A stretch of 64,000 nt of DNA. Origin: Latrodectus hesperus. Taxonomy: Eukaryota > Arthropoda > Arachnida > Araneae > Theridiidae. Within the stretch, counting starts at the first letter, position 1, and each line of letters opens with the position of its first letter. The position numbers and the translations under genes are program-made. Shown here piece after piece: positions 48,059 to 61,239 of the stretch. The notes under the pieces were generated by a model that saw only the letters and a program-made list of their open reading frames with translations, ran no database searches and had not been told where the DNA came from. The DNA is taken from positions 25,321,207 through 25,385,206 of the forward strand of contig CM075857.1 of NCBI GenBank assembly GCA_037975125.1, written 5' to 3'.

Positions 48059-48584
48059 TATTTTTTTTTCTTAATTATAAAATATAAGTGTTCACTCGTT
48101 AAAATATTATCAAACAGAAACTTAAAATTAAGTCTTGTTTATTTAATCGTGTTTCGTAATGATAGCCATACAACGGAATTTTAATTTAATTCCTTTTCTT
48201 TTATGATTCCATATTTCCGTCTTTTTATATTTACGTTTAAATATAATTTTATACTTTACCGTATAATGTAACAAAATCATTATACCTCATGTTTGATTTG
48301 CCATAATTAGTTTTCGTATAATGATACAACATTTATTACTTATGTTTTCATTAAAAATCAGTTTTTTTTTAAAATATTTGTAGGTAAGTGGGATGCCTTC
48401 AGCTTGTACATATCTATATTCAAATTAAAACTTCAACTGAAATGCATAAATGCTAAAGTTGAGAATATAAAAATATTAAAAGATAGAATCAGAATTTTTG
48501 TAGACTACTTCTAAAAATATAGTAGCAATGAAGTATTCGGTAGTAATGGGAAAATATCTGATTGTTTTCTCAATAGAAAAAGGT

Positions 48585-48648
48585 TAAGTACGAATTAGCC
48601 CTTGTGTGCAAAAAGTGATCATTTAGTAACAAACTAATCAAATTAGGG
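48585..48648 (+). mobile_element. SINE 3' fragment
   Basis: The stretch gaattagcccttgtgtgcaa with aaaagtgatc and an acaaactaatcaa end matches the SINE tail only. Confidence 0.7.
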
Positions 48649-51189
48649 ATTCTTGGGTGTTTATACAGTATCGAATGCGCCGTGTTTATTAAATGTTGTG
48701 TAATAAAAAATTAGAAAAGGATTCAAGTTTATTTGTAAAATTAACTTAATTTTGCATATTGGGACTATTATTTTGCCATTATTGTTAATTTTGCCCAATC
48801 TTAGGATTTAATGAAATCAGTAAACAAATCTTTTACATATCGTGAATAAACATAATAAATTATGATACCTACCTGGACTTTGCAATAAGTAATTTCGATA
48901 TTTTATAAAAGGTATGAAAAATGGTAACTTCCAATACAGTGGATCACACGCTGTGTAAAGACAAACAAACAAATTTGCAAACTTAACTTTCGCTTTCACG
49001 ATTCTCAAATTTACGAATACTCACACTTTTACGAATCATAATTTAAAAAAATCCAAAAGGTTTTATGACAGCGCTTGATTACATTTGGAAATGAAGAAAG
49101 GAAAACTCATTGAACTGAAGTTCGCTTGCATTTGATTTCTCTTAGTCTGAAAATGATGTTTATTTAATAAAACGGAATATACTCAGAAACATAAAGAATT
49201 TGACATATAATTTAATCAGAATGACTTATTAATCATTTTAAAGTGAAAATTAAATTAATCAGTAAAATAATTCGGAATTATATGAGTTGAAAATTCATTT
49301 TTAGATTAATTAATCAATAACTTTCCCTTGATTTTTAAATGAACTGAACGTTCTTAAATTCTATGATTAAACGTAGAAAAAATTAAAATATTCACTGTCC
49401 AAATTCAATTGCTTCTTCGCTGTCAGTTTGAAAGCTGCATTCAAATACATCATGTTGCATGTACCTGTCACATTTCATTCCTCTACAATTTTACATTTAA
49501 AAAAATGTTCTATACTCTATTTTGCTAGACTACAATTAATATTTATTAATAGAACTCGTAACTTTGACCCCGTGTGTGAAACTCTTTTTACACAGGATAG
49601 TTTTTTTTTTCTTTTTTTGATTATTTTTTAATGAATAAAAAATTGTTTTCCGAGAAATAAAAGTTTATATATTTTTATCTGCTTAAAAAGAGTATTTTTT
49701 AGTAAATTGATAATTTCAGCTGAAAAAAATAGACTTCTGAAACGATTTCTGTAATATTAAGATGCCTGTTAAATTGATTGCTAAAAGTAATCAAATTGAA
49801 TACTTTGATTTTACTGTAGCAAAGCAATGTTGTTTGCCAACTGCATTGTCAGTTAAGAATTCAAAATGTCTTATCAGAATGATACAAAATTCTTTTCCCT
49901 TCTTATATAACTGATTTGTTTTGCGTAATGGAAATGTAGAACAGAAGTGCATTGCAAAATTTATCTCAACTTACCTGATTCAATAGTCATGCTTTTAGCT
50001 CCTAATTCATTAATATTCGGTGATTTTCGATTGTGTTCAAGGTTATCGAACTTCACTGATACTGTGTTCCGATCTATTTCTGAGCGACGTCATTTTGAAT
50101 TACTGATAACAAAATAACGGTTCCGAATATCTGGTACCTGTACCTCTGATGGTACTAGGTGGATTTTGTTGGAGGTGCTTCATATTGTTAATAAAGGCAG
50201 AACATTTTAGGAATACAAACGATTTAAGTAAAGGTAATAGAAATTTTGTTTCCAAAAAGAGATATTTATTTGAAAGTTGAATAATCGGTTACTTGTGTAT
50301 CGTGAAGTGAACTGAGAAATATAATTTCAGCAAATAATTGACTTTTTGTCGCATTCTGTGCATAATAATAGTTTCTATTAGGGGAACAGTTAATTTCTGG
50401 AAAATTGCAAATGTCTGAGCTGACTGAAAATGGATTCCAAATAAAATAAAATTGCACAATATTTTGAAGTTTTCAATGATTTCGTTGAAAAGTTATAAAT
50501 ATGCTCCCAGCATAGATAAATGAGCTAACTTTACAAAAAAAGTTTATGAAGCACTATACTAATAGTCTTAAGTATAATTAATATGTAATCAATTAATTCC
50601 CATGCAATTTTAACATAATATCATAAAAAATAGATTGAAGGGAAATAAGAGCACTTAAATAATTTTAACATATGTAATATTATAAACATGGCATAAAACC
50701 TCTTAAATTACAGTTTTAATGTTAAATTTTGCTAAAACGTTTTTATAAAAAGACATTTTCAGTTATTTTTTTATGCATATTTATACAGGTTTTATAAGGT
50801 TTATGATTTTACTTGAGGTTTCATATATTTTGCCTTTCTGTGTAACAATAAATTCTGCTGCATATTATTTAAAAATTTGTAGCTGTGTACTTTGAGATGA
50901 AAAGAATCATCAGAGATGTTTTTAAAAGTTGTGCCAGGTGCTTAGAATCCTAAATGTTCATTGAATACTTTATTTGAATGAAAACTTGAAACAAGGATAA
51001 TCATGAAAAGATTAAATTTATCACAAACATTCTATTCTGAATGCAGTTGAACATGAGTTTTGTGGAAAAAATGATTGCTGACAGCAGGTCATTAGAGCCA
51101 AAAGAAGTGGCAGTAGGTCGTATAGATAAACTATTTTCTTCTAACCTCTATTAGAAGTGATCGAATATCAGAACCTAAGGCAATGCACT
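48649..51189. other. AT-rich non-coding stretch, no gene seen
   Basis: A higher-complexity patch at 50030-50185 (ctggtacctgtacctctgat) is unclassified. No credible open frame. Confidence 0.5.
49002..49036. repeat. Inverse match to the 39510 segment
   Basis: Reverse complement matches 39510-39543 at 30 positions with one 2-nt gap, and the similarity stops abruptly outside it. Confidence 0.5.
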
Positions 51190-51300
51190 AACAGATACCC
51201 GAAGAAGACTGGATTTTGGTCTTAAAGCCAGAATCTCCAAATGTAAATTTGAGCTCATTATCAAGAATTGCTCACCGGTTTCATGGAATAGAGATCCCGA
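51190..51300 (+). pseudogene. LINE 3'-end remnant, heavily decayed
   Basis: A short frame reads RRLDFGLKARISKCKFE and ends near VSWNR. This parallels the RRRWLDDVLNGLKTL / VSKCKIEIRD block of the LINE fragment at 28990, so it is the extreme C-terminus of a related non-LTR retrotransposon protein. Upstream homology has decayed beyond recognition. No catalytic residues remain and it is not functional. The call rests on about 30 residues and on comparison within the window only. Confidence 0.5.
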
Positions 51301-51999
51301 TAGCTGTGAATCCAGTTCAGTTTAAACTCTGACGATGCTCATGTTAAATTTTTTTTTTTTTTATTTGAGCATATCGCGATCATAGAAACTGTTTTGCTTT
51401 CCATGTACCAAACTATTGTGGACCATCTGGTATAATACTTATGAATAGCTTCATTTCTTTTGATTTTCAACGCTTGTTTGGTTTTAAGCAAACTGTTGCT
51501 CAATGATGCAACCAGATATAGCTACTTGTGCTTACGAGCAGCCTCTCAAATGTTTTCCAACACGGCCATCCTCAGCGAGGGCATCACAGGAATGTATAGA
51601 AGACAAGCTGAAATTTTTCCATGTTCAGAAATGCCCTCAAATTCCATTAAAGAAAAAAATATGGATTCGTCAAAACTGGATTATATGTATATTTGTTAAG
51701 TTTTAAAGAAATCCACTTCACAGTCTGCGATTAGAAAAGCTGCGGTATTTTCAATCACTGAAATATATATATCACTATCGTAGTATATATTCTATCGTGC
51801 ATTCATTTTCCGTAACAAAATTATTTTAATCACACTTATTTGTTCTTTTATTAGATTCTATATAAAATTATAAGTCTTTACATTTTATTTGCTTTATAAG
51901 CGTTTTAAACTAGTTTACCTAGAAATATAAATTTAAAGATCAAATCTCTGTTTTCTATAGTAAAAATCTTGTTTACTCTTGCTTTAAGAGGGGAAAAAT
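51301..51999. other. Non-coding stretch with an unexplained higher-complexity patch
   Basis: At 51460-51700 two overlapping + frames (79 and 67 codons) run through a less AT-biased patch. Neither peptide is recognised. It may be repeat-derived. Confidence 0.3.
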
Positions 52000-52103
52000 A
52001 AATATAAGAAAAATGAATAGGACTAAATATAAGAATAATGAAGAGGAATGAACATATATAAGAAACAAGAAGTGGAATAATTATAAGAAAAATGAAGAGG
52101 AAT
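52000..52103 (+). repeat. Small tandem repeat, about 26-bp unit
   Basis: Four imperfect units close to AAATATAAGAAAAATGAAGA + GGAAT, with a partial fifth after 52103. Confidence 0.8.
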
Positions 52104-52158
52104 AAATATATAAATATAAATACATAAAATTTTTTATCACTTGTTATCTATTGGTTTT

Positions 52159-52202
52159 TTGTATTAACTTTGACAAGAATTTACTTGTCAAAGTTAATAC
52201 AA
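52159..52202. repeat. Perfect 19-bp-stem palindrome
   Basis: ttgtattaactttgacaag (52159-52177) and its exact reverse complement (52184-52202) flank a 6-nt loop. Confidence 0.97.
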
Positions 52203-53101
52203 GAATCACTTTTAAATAATTTTTTTTTTTTTACTTTTTGTCGTTTTGCTTCATAGTGATATAATTAAAAAAGCTTTGTAATTCGCAAATCCATTTGCTT
52301 ATTATAGCTTTAAAATGTTCATTTAAAAGCTATTTTTAATTGTAAAATCAATTTTGAATTAAAAATTGTGATTTTTCTTCAGTAATTTTCCATTTATTTA
52401 AATTGCCGTGAGGTTTAATTTTGATTTTCCATTTTAATTTAACAAATTTTTTAATTTCAGTTTGCAAATTTTTTTAAAAATTATTTTTATGATCAATATT
52501 TAGCTAAAACCAGAATATTAATGATTCGCTTGTATCTATAAGCAATTTCAATCATTATACTTTCTACTAATTATAATTATAAAAACTATTTCTGGTCTAT
52601 TATAATTTAAAAGAATTGAGATTTATACATGTATTATTTACTCTCTGAACTATTGACAAATAACTTTATTATAGCACACCCTAATCTTCAAAACTTTTAA
52701 TTGTTGGGAATATTTATTTACTGTAATTATTTTTCTTATAGAGTATCAAATTTTCGATTAAAAATTTTTTGAAATATCTATATGGTAATTTCATACAATA
52801 TTTTTTGAAAGAAATTTTGTGGAACAATTGAATACATTTATAAAATATTCATTTTTATGCTTTTCCAAAGATGTGTTGCAAGACATCTTACGCTTTTGTC
52901 AGTGATAAAGAACTGAGTATTTGTTCGATTACAGAATTGAAATAGCGTCATAAATAATCTTCTATACCTGAAGCATGCCTATGCGAATGCAACAAGTTTA
53001 TGTTTCTTAAAAGGATATAAATGTTAATGTTAAATTTAAATGTTGAAAAATTAAATTCTGTAGCATTTTTTTATAAGTTGTATCTTTTATGTATTACATT
53101 A
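52203..53101. other. AT-rich non-coding stretch, nothing recognised
   Basis: No gene, repeat boundary or structured DNA was recognised. Confidence 0.6.
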
Positions 53102-53116
53102 TATAAGAATGTCATG

Positions 53117-53236
53117 TTGTTGTTGTCTTGTGTTAGCTAGGCGGGCACTATGGGGTACGCTGATCCAATTTTTCCAACTGAACTATATTTTGGTGAGGAG
53201 TCCGACTTCTTCAATACACATATGCCATTGGGACCG
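53117..53236 (-). mobile_element. 120-bp retroposed insert with perfect 15-bp TSD
   Basis: The insert is bracketed by tataagaatgtcatg at 53102-53116 and 53237-53251. On the minus strand it ends in acaagacaacaacaa, a CAA-rich 3' tail, which sets the orientation. The body is less AT-biased than its flanks (gctaggcgggcactatgggg on the + strand). It has no B box that I can see, so it is more likely a 5'-truncated LINE end or a short retroposed RNA than a classical SINE. Parent element unknown. Confidence 0.85.
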
Positions 53237-53251
53237 TATAAGAATGTCATG

Positions 53252-53820
53252 ATGAATGTAATAAACAAGGTCATCATGATATAACAAATATTTTTAAAAA
53301 GCTTTTAAATGTTTTATCTGTTTTACAATTAAGAACAAAAAATTAACAATTTTGTTAATAAATAAAAAAATTAAACTTTTTTCACGTTCTTTCATTGGTG
53401 TTTAAATCTACTTTCGCTCTTAAATTTTTATGAAAGTGTAATTGGTAAATCGAAACTAAAAATAAGATTAATTTTCAAACTTTATATTTTGTTTGAAAAT
53501 TTGGTGGCCTAAATTCTTTTTCATTTATGCATGTAAGATATTTCTTTGATGATGGGGATTCTATTACAAAATGGTTCCTATATGTTGGATTTGATATCAA
53601 TTTATTATTAGTATGGTTCATTTTTTAATGCTATGATAAAAATATTTTTCTTGCAGCTCGCTGTTGTTGAATGTATTATTTCTTAAGTTTTATCAATATC
53701 AAATTTGTATCAGTGATTTACTTTACTGAAACAAAATTTGCACTATTTCCATGCATTGTTGCTCATGTTGTATGTGCAAATCTTTAAATATCCTTTGTAT
53801 TTTTCAAAGCAATCAGAACA
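53252..53820. other. AT-rich non-coding stretch, nothing recognised
   Basis: No gene, repeat boundary or structured DNA was recognised. Confidence 0.6.
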
Positions 53821-53839
53821 CTATTTCAGTTCTTTTGCA

Positions 53840-54120
53840 AACTTGGTTTTGTAATCGGCGTTTGCCGAAAGGAATACATATACATGAATTTGTTAAATAA
53901 AAAATTAAGTGCATCATTTTGCGTGAATTTTTTCTCTCCTTTTTGAGAGATAAATATTTTCTTAAAAGAACCAAGTGGTTGCAGTAACGCGCGTGATATG
54001 TTCTTTATGCAAATGAATAATTCATAAGCTGCAACCACAAAATGTTGATACAGGTTTTTGTAACTTTCTAGCTTATTCATTTGTTGAAGAATGCTTTTTT
54101 TTTCACCCCCTTCTCTATTT
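53840..54120. other. Higher-complexity island, candidate regulatory DNA
   Basis: A patch with CpGs (taacgcgcgtgatatg) and an ATGCAAAT octamer near 54007, which matches POU-factor sites (established motif). A 120-codon minus-strand frame (53826-54188) crosses it but has no recognisable domain and an ordinary low-complexity composition. Function is inferred from composition and one motif. Confidence 0.3.
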
Positions 54121-54777
54121 CCTGACTTGTAAGCATTGGCAATTAAATCTGAGTATGATAATTTAAATATGTAATTTTGAAACTGCACTATATAGAATTT
54201 AAATCATTTGTTAACACATATATTTTCACAAATTATAAAATATTTGCTTTCTTAAATCTAATTTTTATAAGTTCATCGAGGAATTTTTTTTGAATTCATT
54301 GACATGATTTAAATTAATTTATATAATTTTTGAAATAATTTATACTATATTGAGTATGTGGTTGTTTTTGTAATTATTGCATGCACGCTTATATTAAAAA
54401 TGATTTAAATGTTTGCTTAAATATTCTTCCCTGAAAACGTTTCGATATTTGTAATTTATTATTTTAACGTGTTTTATGTTAAGGAATTGTTTAATTTTTA
54501 ATTCACAAGGAAAAAAAGTTCCTCTCATAATTTAATTTAAAAAAACAATTATGGTTTTTTTAATTAAAAAAATTGGAATCAAATTAATTTAAAAAGCATA
54601 ATTGTTTAGATTTTTGTTGAAATCTTAAAACAAAAGTGCAAGATATATATGTTCTTATTCTGTAATATTCTAACTGAGGGTTAAGATAGTTAATAGAACG
54701 TATATTTATTCTGTGAATTCATTCAATTATTAAATATGCAGATTTCCATTAAAAATAATATATGTGCAAAAGTATAC

Positions 54778-54822
54778 GTTGCTATGCGACCAGACAAAAT
54801 TAAGTTTTTGTTGCATAGCAAC
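54778..54822. repeat. 10-bp-stem inverted repeat
   Basis: gttgctatgc (54778-54787) and gcatagcaac (54813-54822) pair around 25 nt. Confidence 0.8.
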
Positions 54823-55241
54823 ATATGAATAGGACATATTTTTAAAAGCAAATATTATTCCCTAATAATGGGAAATCAGTATTCGATCTTAATACCACAT
54901 CTTGTTAAATTTTACCTAAACCAGAGTTTCCAGATTTTTTTCATGATTTTTCATTTGATTAAGAGTATACTGTAATAATTTTGATTATAAAAAATTCCTT
55001 GAGTTCAGCTAAATAACTAAAATATAATGTATCTCTTAAAGTATTTTTTTTATTTTCGAATATAACTTCATGCAATATATCACTTGTTTTGTATATTTTT
55101 AAAATTTAAGTTGGATGTTACCGAGAAAATTTGTTTGGAAATTTTTTGTAGTTAAATTCTATTTAGTATGTAATATAATATTGTAATCGAATATTATTTG
55201 AAATCCGTTGATTAATTAATTCTTAACTTACACGCAGTTAT

Positions 55242-55298
55242 AATTCTCGTTGCTATATTTAATAATAATCAATATTATTAAATATAGCAACGAGAATT
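55242..55298. repeat. Perfect 25-bp-stem palindrome
   Basis: The left arm 55242-55266 (aattctcgttgctatattta + ataat) and its exact reverse complement 55274-55298 flank a 7-nt loop. It is the longest perfect stem in the window. Confidence 0.97.
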
Positions 55299-55949
55299 GA
55301 ATAGATTGATTGTTGTATTGATTTTAATATTATTCTTAAAATTATTTCGCTGTCATTAATATCGTATCAGGTCTTTATTTTTTTGATAAAAAATGCATTT
55401 ACTTGGAGAACATGATCTGTTTCGCAATCAAGTTGAAACTTCAACCTTAAGAAACATATTCATATTGAATTTCATAATTATTGAAGTAAAAGTTAAAAAT
55501 TAGTCTATAAAGCAGTACTTTTTTTTATCTGTTCTTAAAGTTTAGCATTTTATTTCATTTATTTTTATAAATTTTTTGCTTTTCATTGTAATCTTAAAAT
55601 AGTTTTAAAATCATATGACGTAATATCAGTTTCAAAAGTGCATAATTCACATATTTTATATGTTTTCGACACTGTTCAATGGTTAGCATTTTTTAAGGTA
55701 CGAGAAATTATCCGGACTTTTTATTTATTTAAATTGTTATACATTTGATTTTAATCTGGAAGAAAATATATGCTAATTTTGATTAAAATTTTCGAATAAG
55801 TGTTGTACGATACGCCATTTTGAAGCTCCTAAACAGTTTTATGTTTTTTGCGTATTTTAAATGAATTATTTCAAATTTGTTAGGTAATTTATTATCTGAA
55901 TTATAATTTATTTTTGCGCTGACTTTAAAGTCATTTCAAACTAGTTGCA

Positions 55950-56094
55950 CCATGGTTTAACTCTCTATGATTTGCAGCTCAACGGTTCATGCGTTCAATC
56001 CTGATATTGATTATTGATGTTTATATTAGTCCAGAATTCACTTTTAACTGTACATCTAGTTCGAATGAGTCCTTGTGTGTAAAAAGTGTTCCGC
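55950..56094 (+). mobile_element. Degraded SINE copy
   Basis: The order is kept: accatggtttaactctctat, gcagctcaacggttcatgcg with a TTCAATCC B-box remnant, ttagtccagaattcactttt, and the segment cgaatgagtccttgtgtgta. Confidence 0.75.
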
Positions 56095-59000
56095 TATATG
56101 TACTTGGTATGACGGCTGTTCATAATAGTTTTTATTATTGTGCCTCTTTATTAGTGGAAGTGGATCATGTTTTCCCATAACAGTATAATAATATACATGA
56201 TAAATTAATTGCGGAGGATTGTGTAAAATTAGATATTTAAAATTTTTTTTAAAAAAATATTCCGAATTTCATTTTATAACATTATTATAAGCACTATTTT
56301 TTGTCATTTTGCTTAATCTGGAATAATTTTTTTGAATTTGTTTCAAAACGTATTATTTCGCTATAATTCACGAAAGGAGTGAGTACTTTAATAATGTTTG
56401 GAAGATTTAGGCTAAATTCTGAGAGATAAATATTTTAATTATATTTTTTGCTCTTAAGGTGTAAATATCTTTGTTTTTAGTATTTTCTATGAAGAAATTT
56501 AAAATATCATTTGAAAATTGATTAAAACTGAAGCAGCTTAAAATTGGTGAATCAGTTAGGAATGATTAAATTATTTCACCACGCTGTTTATTTCATGGAA
56601 AGTATTTTTGGGGAAAAAAATAAAAAAACTGAATGACACATGGTAAGTGGTTATCTGATAAAATCAAATTACAAGTTTGCTTACCATATGCACTGACTTG
56701 AAACTAGTCCATTATTGTTTGTTTTATTAATGTATATTCGGTTTGAAAAAATTGTTTTGCGAATACTAAAATCAAGGTTCATATTTTCCTTCTTGATATC
56801 AATAATAATGATCATCATCATCGTCATTTTGTGTTGAATTAATAATGAAATTCATGTTTATTTATCATAAAATGGAGTATTCTCCATATGTAAATGTTTT
56901 TAAAAATTATTTAAAGAATTAAAATTTTAACTATTGAAATCTATATTTTATCTGGTTAAAATCTCTAAAATTACTGGTGAATCTTTCGGAGAGTGTCGCC
57001 ATAAATCTATTGACTTTCTAAAACTTCTTACAAAGTGTCTGATTTAAATCAAATGTAACAGATTGGGTGACAAATTGGGGAATAGAATTTGATAACATGG
57101 GACAAAAGCATAAATCTATGTTAAATAAAATAAGAAGGTACATAAAATGGTAAAAAAAATATTTGACTTTTTTTTTTCTTGGACACAAAAAAATTTGCCA
57201 GAAAGTAATATAAAAGTTACAAAATCTTGTTATAAGTTTATGTTTTTTGAGAACATAAATTTTTTTAAAGAGAATATATTCTATTAAACATCAAACTTCT
57301 GTACATACAACAATATTTTTTAATTTTACTTCCAAATGTTTAACTCAGTCAACTTTTTTTTAATTTAAAAAATACTGCTACGTGTAGTTGGGAAGGATGA
57401 TTGAATTTATTTGCTAAGAGAAATATTTTATAAAAAATAGTTAATAAAAATTTTTTTCTAAAAAATATTTAATAAATGTTCACAAATTATGTAAAATGTT
57501 ATGCGTAAAATTAGGATTAAATGTAACGCTAAAAAAAACTTTAGAATTTAATTAAAAAAAGTATAGGAGTTTTCAAAGTGCATTTTTGCACATAGTAAAT
57601 TTTAAATAAAAATTCTCAGCGATTGTGTGCGATATAAAATTAAGGTTTTATTGAACTTAACTTTAATAAATGGGATCTCGATTCATAGCTAGTCTTTAAC
57701 CATACATATTCCACTTTCACTTTATTTTAATAATAGTTCGCCGAGTGTTATTTTGTATATGCCGAATTTCTTGAATTATATTCCAAACAGTTAGATTCTT
57801 GGATCAAAAAATGCTTCAAATAATAGTTTTGATAAATATTAATATCAAACATAAAATTCTTCTGGGATTGCGCGATTTTTCGTCTTATTTTATTTTTTGC
57901 GGAAATTTTTTTAAGATAATTTTTGGAAACATTTAATTTTCATATAATTTGCATATAATTTTATTCGAGATTATTAACATTAGTTCCTAATTTTTAAATA
58001 CCTTATTGATATAAGGCAAATGATTTCAATTTTAAAATCATGTAAGAATCTTGAAATATTTTATAATTTATAGTATTTTATTATTAGTTTAATTTTATAT
58101 TGTATTTTAAAATTTTATAATATTATATTGTAAAACATCGAATTCTTATTTAAAGTAAAAATTTCAGACATTCTTTTGTATTAAGAAAGAAGGAATTTAA
58201 ATATTAGTGAACATATATTTTTATATTTATAACTTTTGCATTGAATTTTTTTTATATTAAAAATATACCATTTCATAAAATTAGATATTTTTGATAATTA
58301 ATAAATAATAAAAAATTTAACTTCAAATAATTAAAAGTTTTTTAACATTTTTTATTTTAGTATAATAAATGCTTTTTAAGTTAATGTATGAGTTATTGCT
58401 TAAAAGATTTATTTTTGTTTTGCTTTTATTTTCATCTGTAGTTAGAAAATCTCAATTTTACATCTTTTTTCATATTTCATTATTTCTAATGATTCGATAC
58501 TTTAGAATTTCGTTATTTTAATCTGAATGCTTTGATAACTAGATTTCATTGCCTTGCAGTTATTTATATTATGACAAATTGTTTCTATAATTTATTAAAT
58601 TAGAAAAATTAATTGGAATTATTAGAGTAATTACTTACATTTGAAGATTAAAATGATTTTTTTGCTTGTTGCAATTATAAAATTTAGACATCTAAGCTCA
58701 TTAGACCTTTAGGTTTGTTATTCTGACTACATTAAGTGTTGGCTACAATCATAGCTAAAACGTTTAACTTATAACTTACAACTTGTTCTTTTTATTTGTT
58801 AAGTTCACTGTCAAAACTAACAATTGATTGCTAAAAGTTAGAAAATTTTAATTAAAATGCCATTTCTATGTTATTTCCATTCCCCCCTCTCCCCTCCAAA
58901 TCGTATTTCATTTACAAATTATGTTTGTTCATGTGTTTTTACTAGATAGTTTGAGAATTAGTTCTGCCGTAATTATTTTCAGTGAGATTGTTATTTATTT

Positions 59001-59322
59001 GCTACAATATTTCATGTAAGTAAAAAACATTTAGCAATATATGAAGCATTCATCATAATATCAAAACAATTTAAATGTAACACAATATTTCTCTCACATT
59101 TTTTTAATAGAAATGCAAAATGACACGCTTAAAATTTGCTTTTTCCTATTTGTTTAATTTTATATTTATTGTAGTAATTTCTTATTAAATGAAAGGGTTC
59201 TTAAAATTGAAGTTAAATACTCTTTGCTGTCGGGAGTAAAATTTCATTTATATCCGATTTAAGATTCCCGTAATTTTTTTTAAATTTCAAAATTTTAAGT
59301 CTCTTTCACTGATTATAAGCTA
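56095..59322. other. AT-rich non-coding stretch, no gene seen
   Basis: A short ATC-rich microsatellite lies near 56810. The rest is low-complexity AT-rich DNA. Confidence 0.6.
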
Positions 59323-59323
59323 A

Positions 59324-59495
59324 GCTGACAGCCAAATGATTTGTACTTTTGTCTTCGGTTTAACAGTTCATGAGTTCGATTCGCACCTCGCTTCAATATT
59401 TATAATAGTTCAGAATTCATTTTTTACTGTAAATCCCGATTTAATTAGCTCTCATGTGGAATAAAAATCTCTTTAAGCGACAAAAGAACTAAAGC
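59324..59495 (+). mobile_element. SINE copy, diverged
   Basis: gctgacagccaaatgatttg, then gtcttcggtttaacagttca, the B-box remnant gagttcgattcgcacc, the core ttataatagttcagaattca, the segment cccgatttaattagctctca and the tail ctttaagcgacaaaagaact. Confidence 0.85.
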
Positions 59496-61239
59496 TTAAT
59501 TGTATGTCATTGTTTATAACCAGTAAACGTTTTACTGAAATCAAACACTTTATATTAAATGTGAAAAAAAGAAATTAATTTTCTATATATATAAAGAAAT
59601 TATTATATTGAAATAGTATTAAAAATGTATTGTTTTTATCATTATAATAATAGGCTTTATTATATAAGCAACATTTTTACGTATAATAAAAGAGATTTAC
59701 TTAATTATTATATGAAACAAACTCTTAAATCCTGTTAATGGTATATTAATTACAATAATTATGCTAATTTTACATGATATTTTTATGTTTATTCTGTATC
59801 CAGTTAAGCAAGTTGATGCCAGCAATTTCGAATTTTTTGCTAGTAGGGAATTTAAGCTCTTCTAGGAAGATGGATTTACCAATAGGACATTGAATTTAAT
59901 TTTATCTGACATTGCAGGAAAGTAGTTTCAAGATGCTAGACTTTGAACTTACTTTATTATTTTTTACCTTTAATTGGATTTGTGCTACAAAATGTTATCA
60001 GAAAACACTTTGTGCATCATGCTTCACTTCCTTTACTACTGTGGGTAATTTTATTTGTTTAGTTATCTTATTTTCCTAAAAATTGACACAGTGTCCTATT
60101 CCTCTGAAGTTATAGATTTACTGATAAGGAAATTTATCTTATTTGAAAACAATAGAACTCTCTTTCCTTGCAGAAGGAAAAGAAATCATTTTCCAATAAA
60201 ATTAAAATATCGGTAAATGATAATTTTTCTTATTAAGTATCAAAAGCATTTGCCGATATTTTATTTTTTGTGGTTAATTTAATCTCATTCATAAAAATGA
60301 AAAGAATTATTGATGTTTCAGCAGTTAACTAGGTAACAATTGAAGGAATTCAAGAATGCCAAACATCTGCAATTATATTTCCACAAACATTAACATATAA
60401 ATTTTGAAAAACATTTACTGGCATTTAGTTTGTAATTCATAATTTATAAATTTCAAAGTCAGTACTTTCAATTTCCTACATTTTTCTCTTTAAATTTATT
60501 GTATATATTTTATTTTTTAAATTAAATTCGTGAAATGTTTTTTTTAAATCTGTTCTAATAGTTCATAATGCGTTTCTAAAAATATGAAAAAATTGTCATG
60601 CTTTGGATTTGTCGAAAAATTCTCATTAAAAGTATTTAAAATATTTTTATTTAAAAATGTTTAAAATATTTTTAGATTGCTTATATTTACCGTTAGTTAA
60701 ATTAACAAATAGATAAATAAAGTCTAAATATTTTTAGTTCAAAACTTTGAAAATTTATTTTTAAATTAAGAGATTATTCTGAAATTTAAAAATCTTCATA
60801 ATAAAATATTATATCAAATTGTATGATGGGAACTACACTTTTGTAGAAAAATAATCGCAGAATATATAGTAATTATTTATAAAAACTAGAGTATTTTCCT
60901 ATATCTTTTATTTTGGTATGCATATACTTATCGAAACGGAATTAAAATTTTTCTTTTTGGTTTATTTTTATTAAAAAATATTGAACGTGTTTAAATGCCT
61001 CGCTAGTAAAAAACATTACTTTTAAAAAAGTATAATTCTAAAATTATATTACCCAAAAATATTTTGGGAATAGACCATACTATTTATCTATTAATATAAG
61101 CAATTTTTATATATTATTGAAGTAATATTTTGTAATTTATTAACTAATAATAAAAAGACCATTGCAATTAAAATATATTTTATGTCTTGTCATTTGAGTA
61201 CCATTAATTTACAAATTTATGTTCATTTCGGAAATAAAA
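59496..61239. other. AT-rich non-coding stretch, no gene seen
   Basis: No gene or defined repeat is recognised. Confidence 0.6.

Larger units (their letters stand above)
45491..48584. other. AT-rich non-coding stretch, no gene seen
   Basis: Contains the 46001 palindrome and a short TA tract near 48030. Nothing else is recognised. Confidence 0.55.
54190..55949. other. AT-rich non-coding stretch, no gene seen
   Basis: Holds the palindromes at 54778 and 55242 and otherwise nothing recognised. Confidence 0.55.

Noticed and set aside
53826..54188. 120-codon minus-strand open frame
   Set aside because: No recognisable domain, ordinary low-complexity composition, and no splice or transcript context; treated as part of an island and not a gene.
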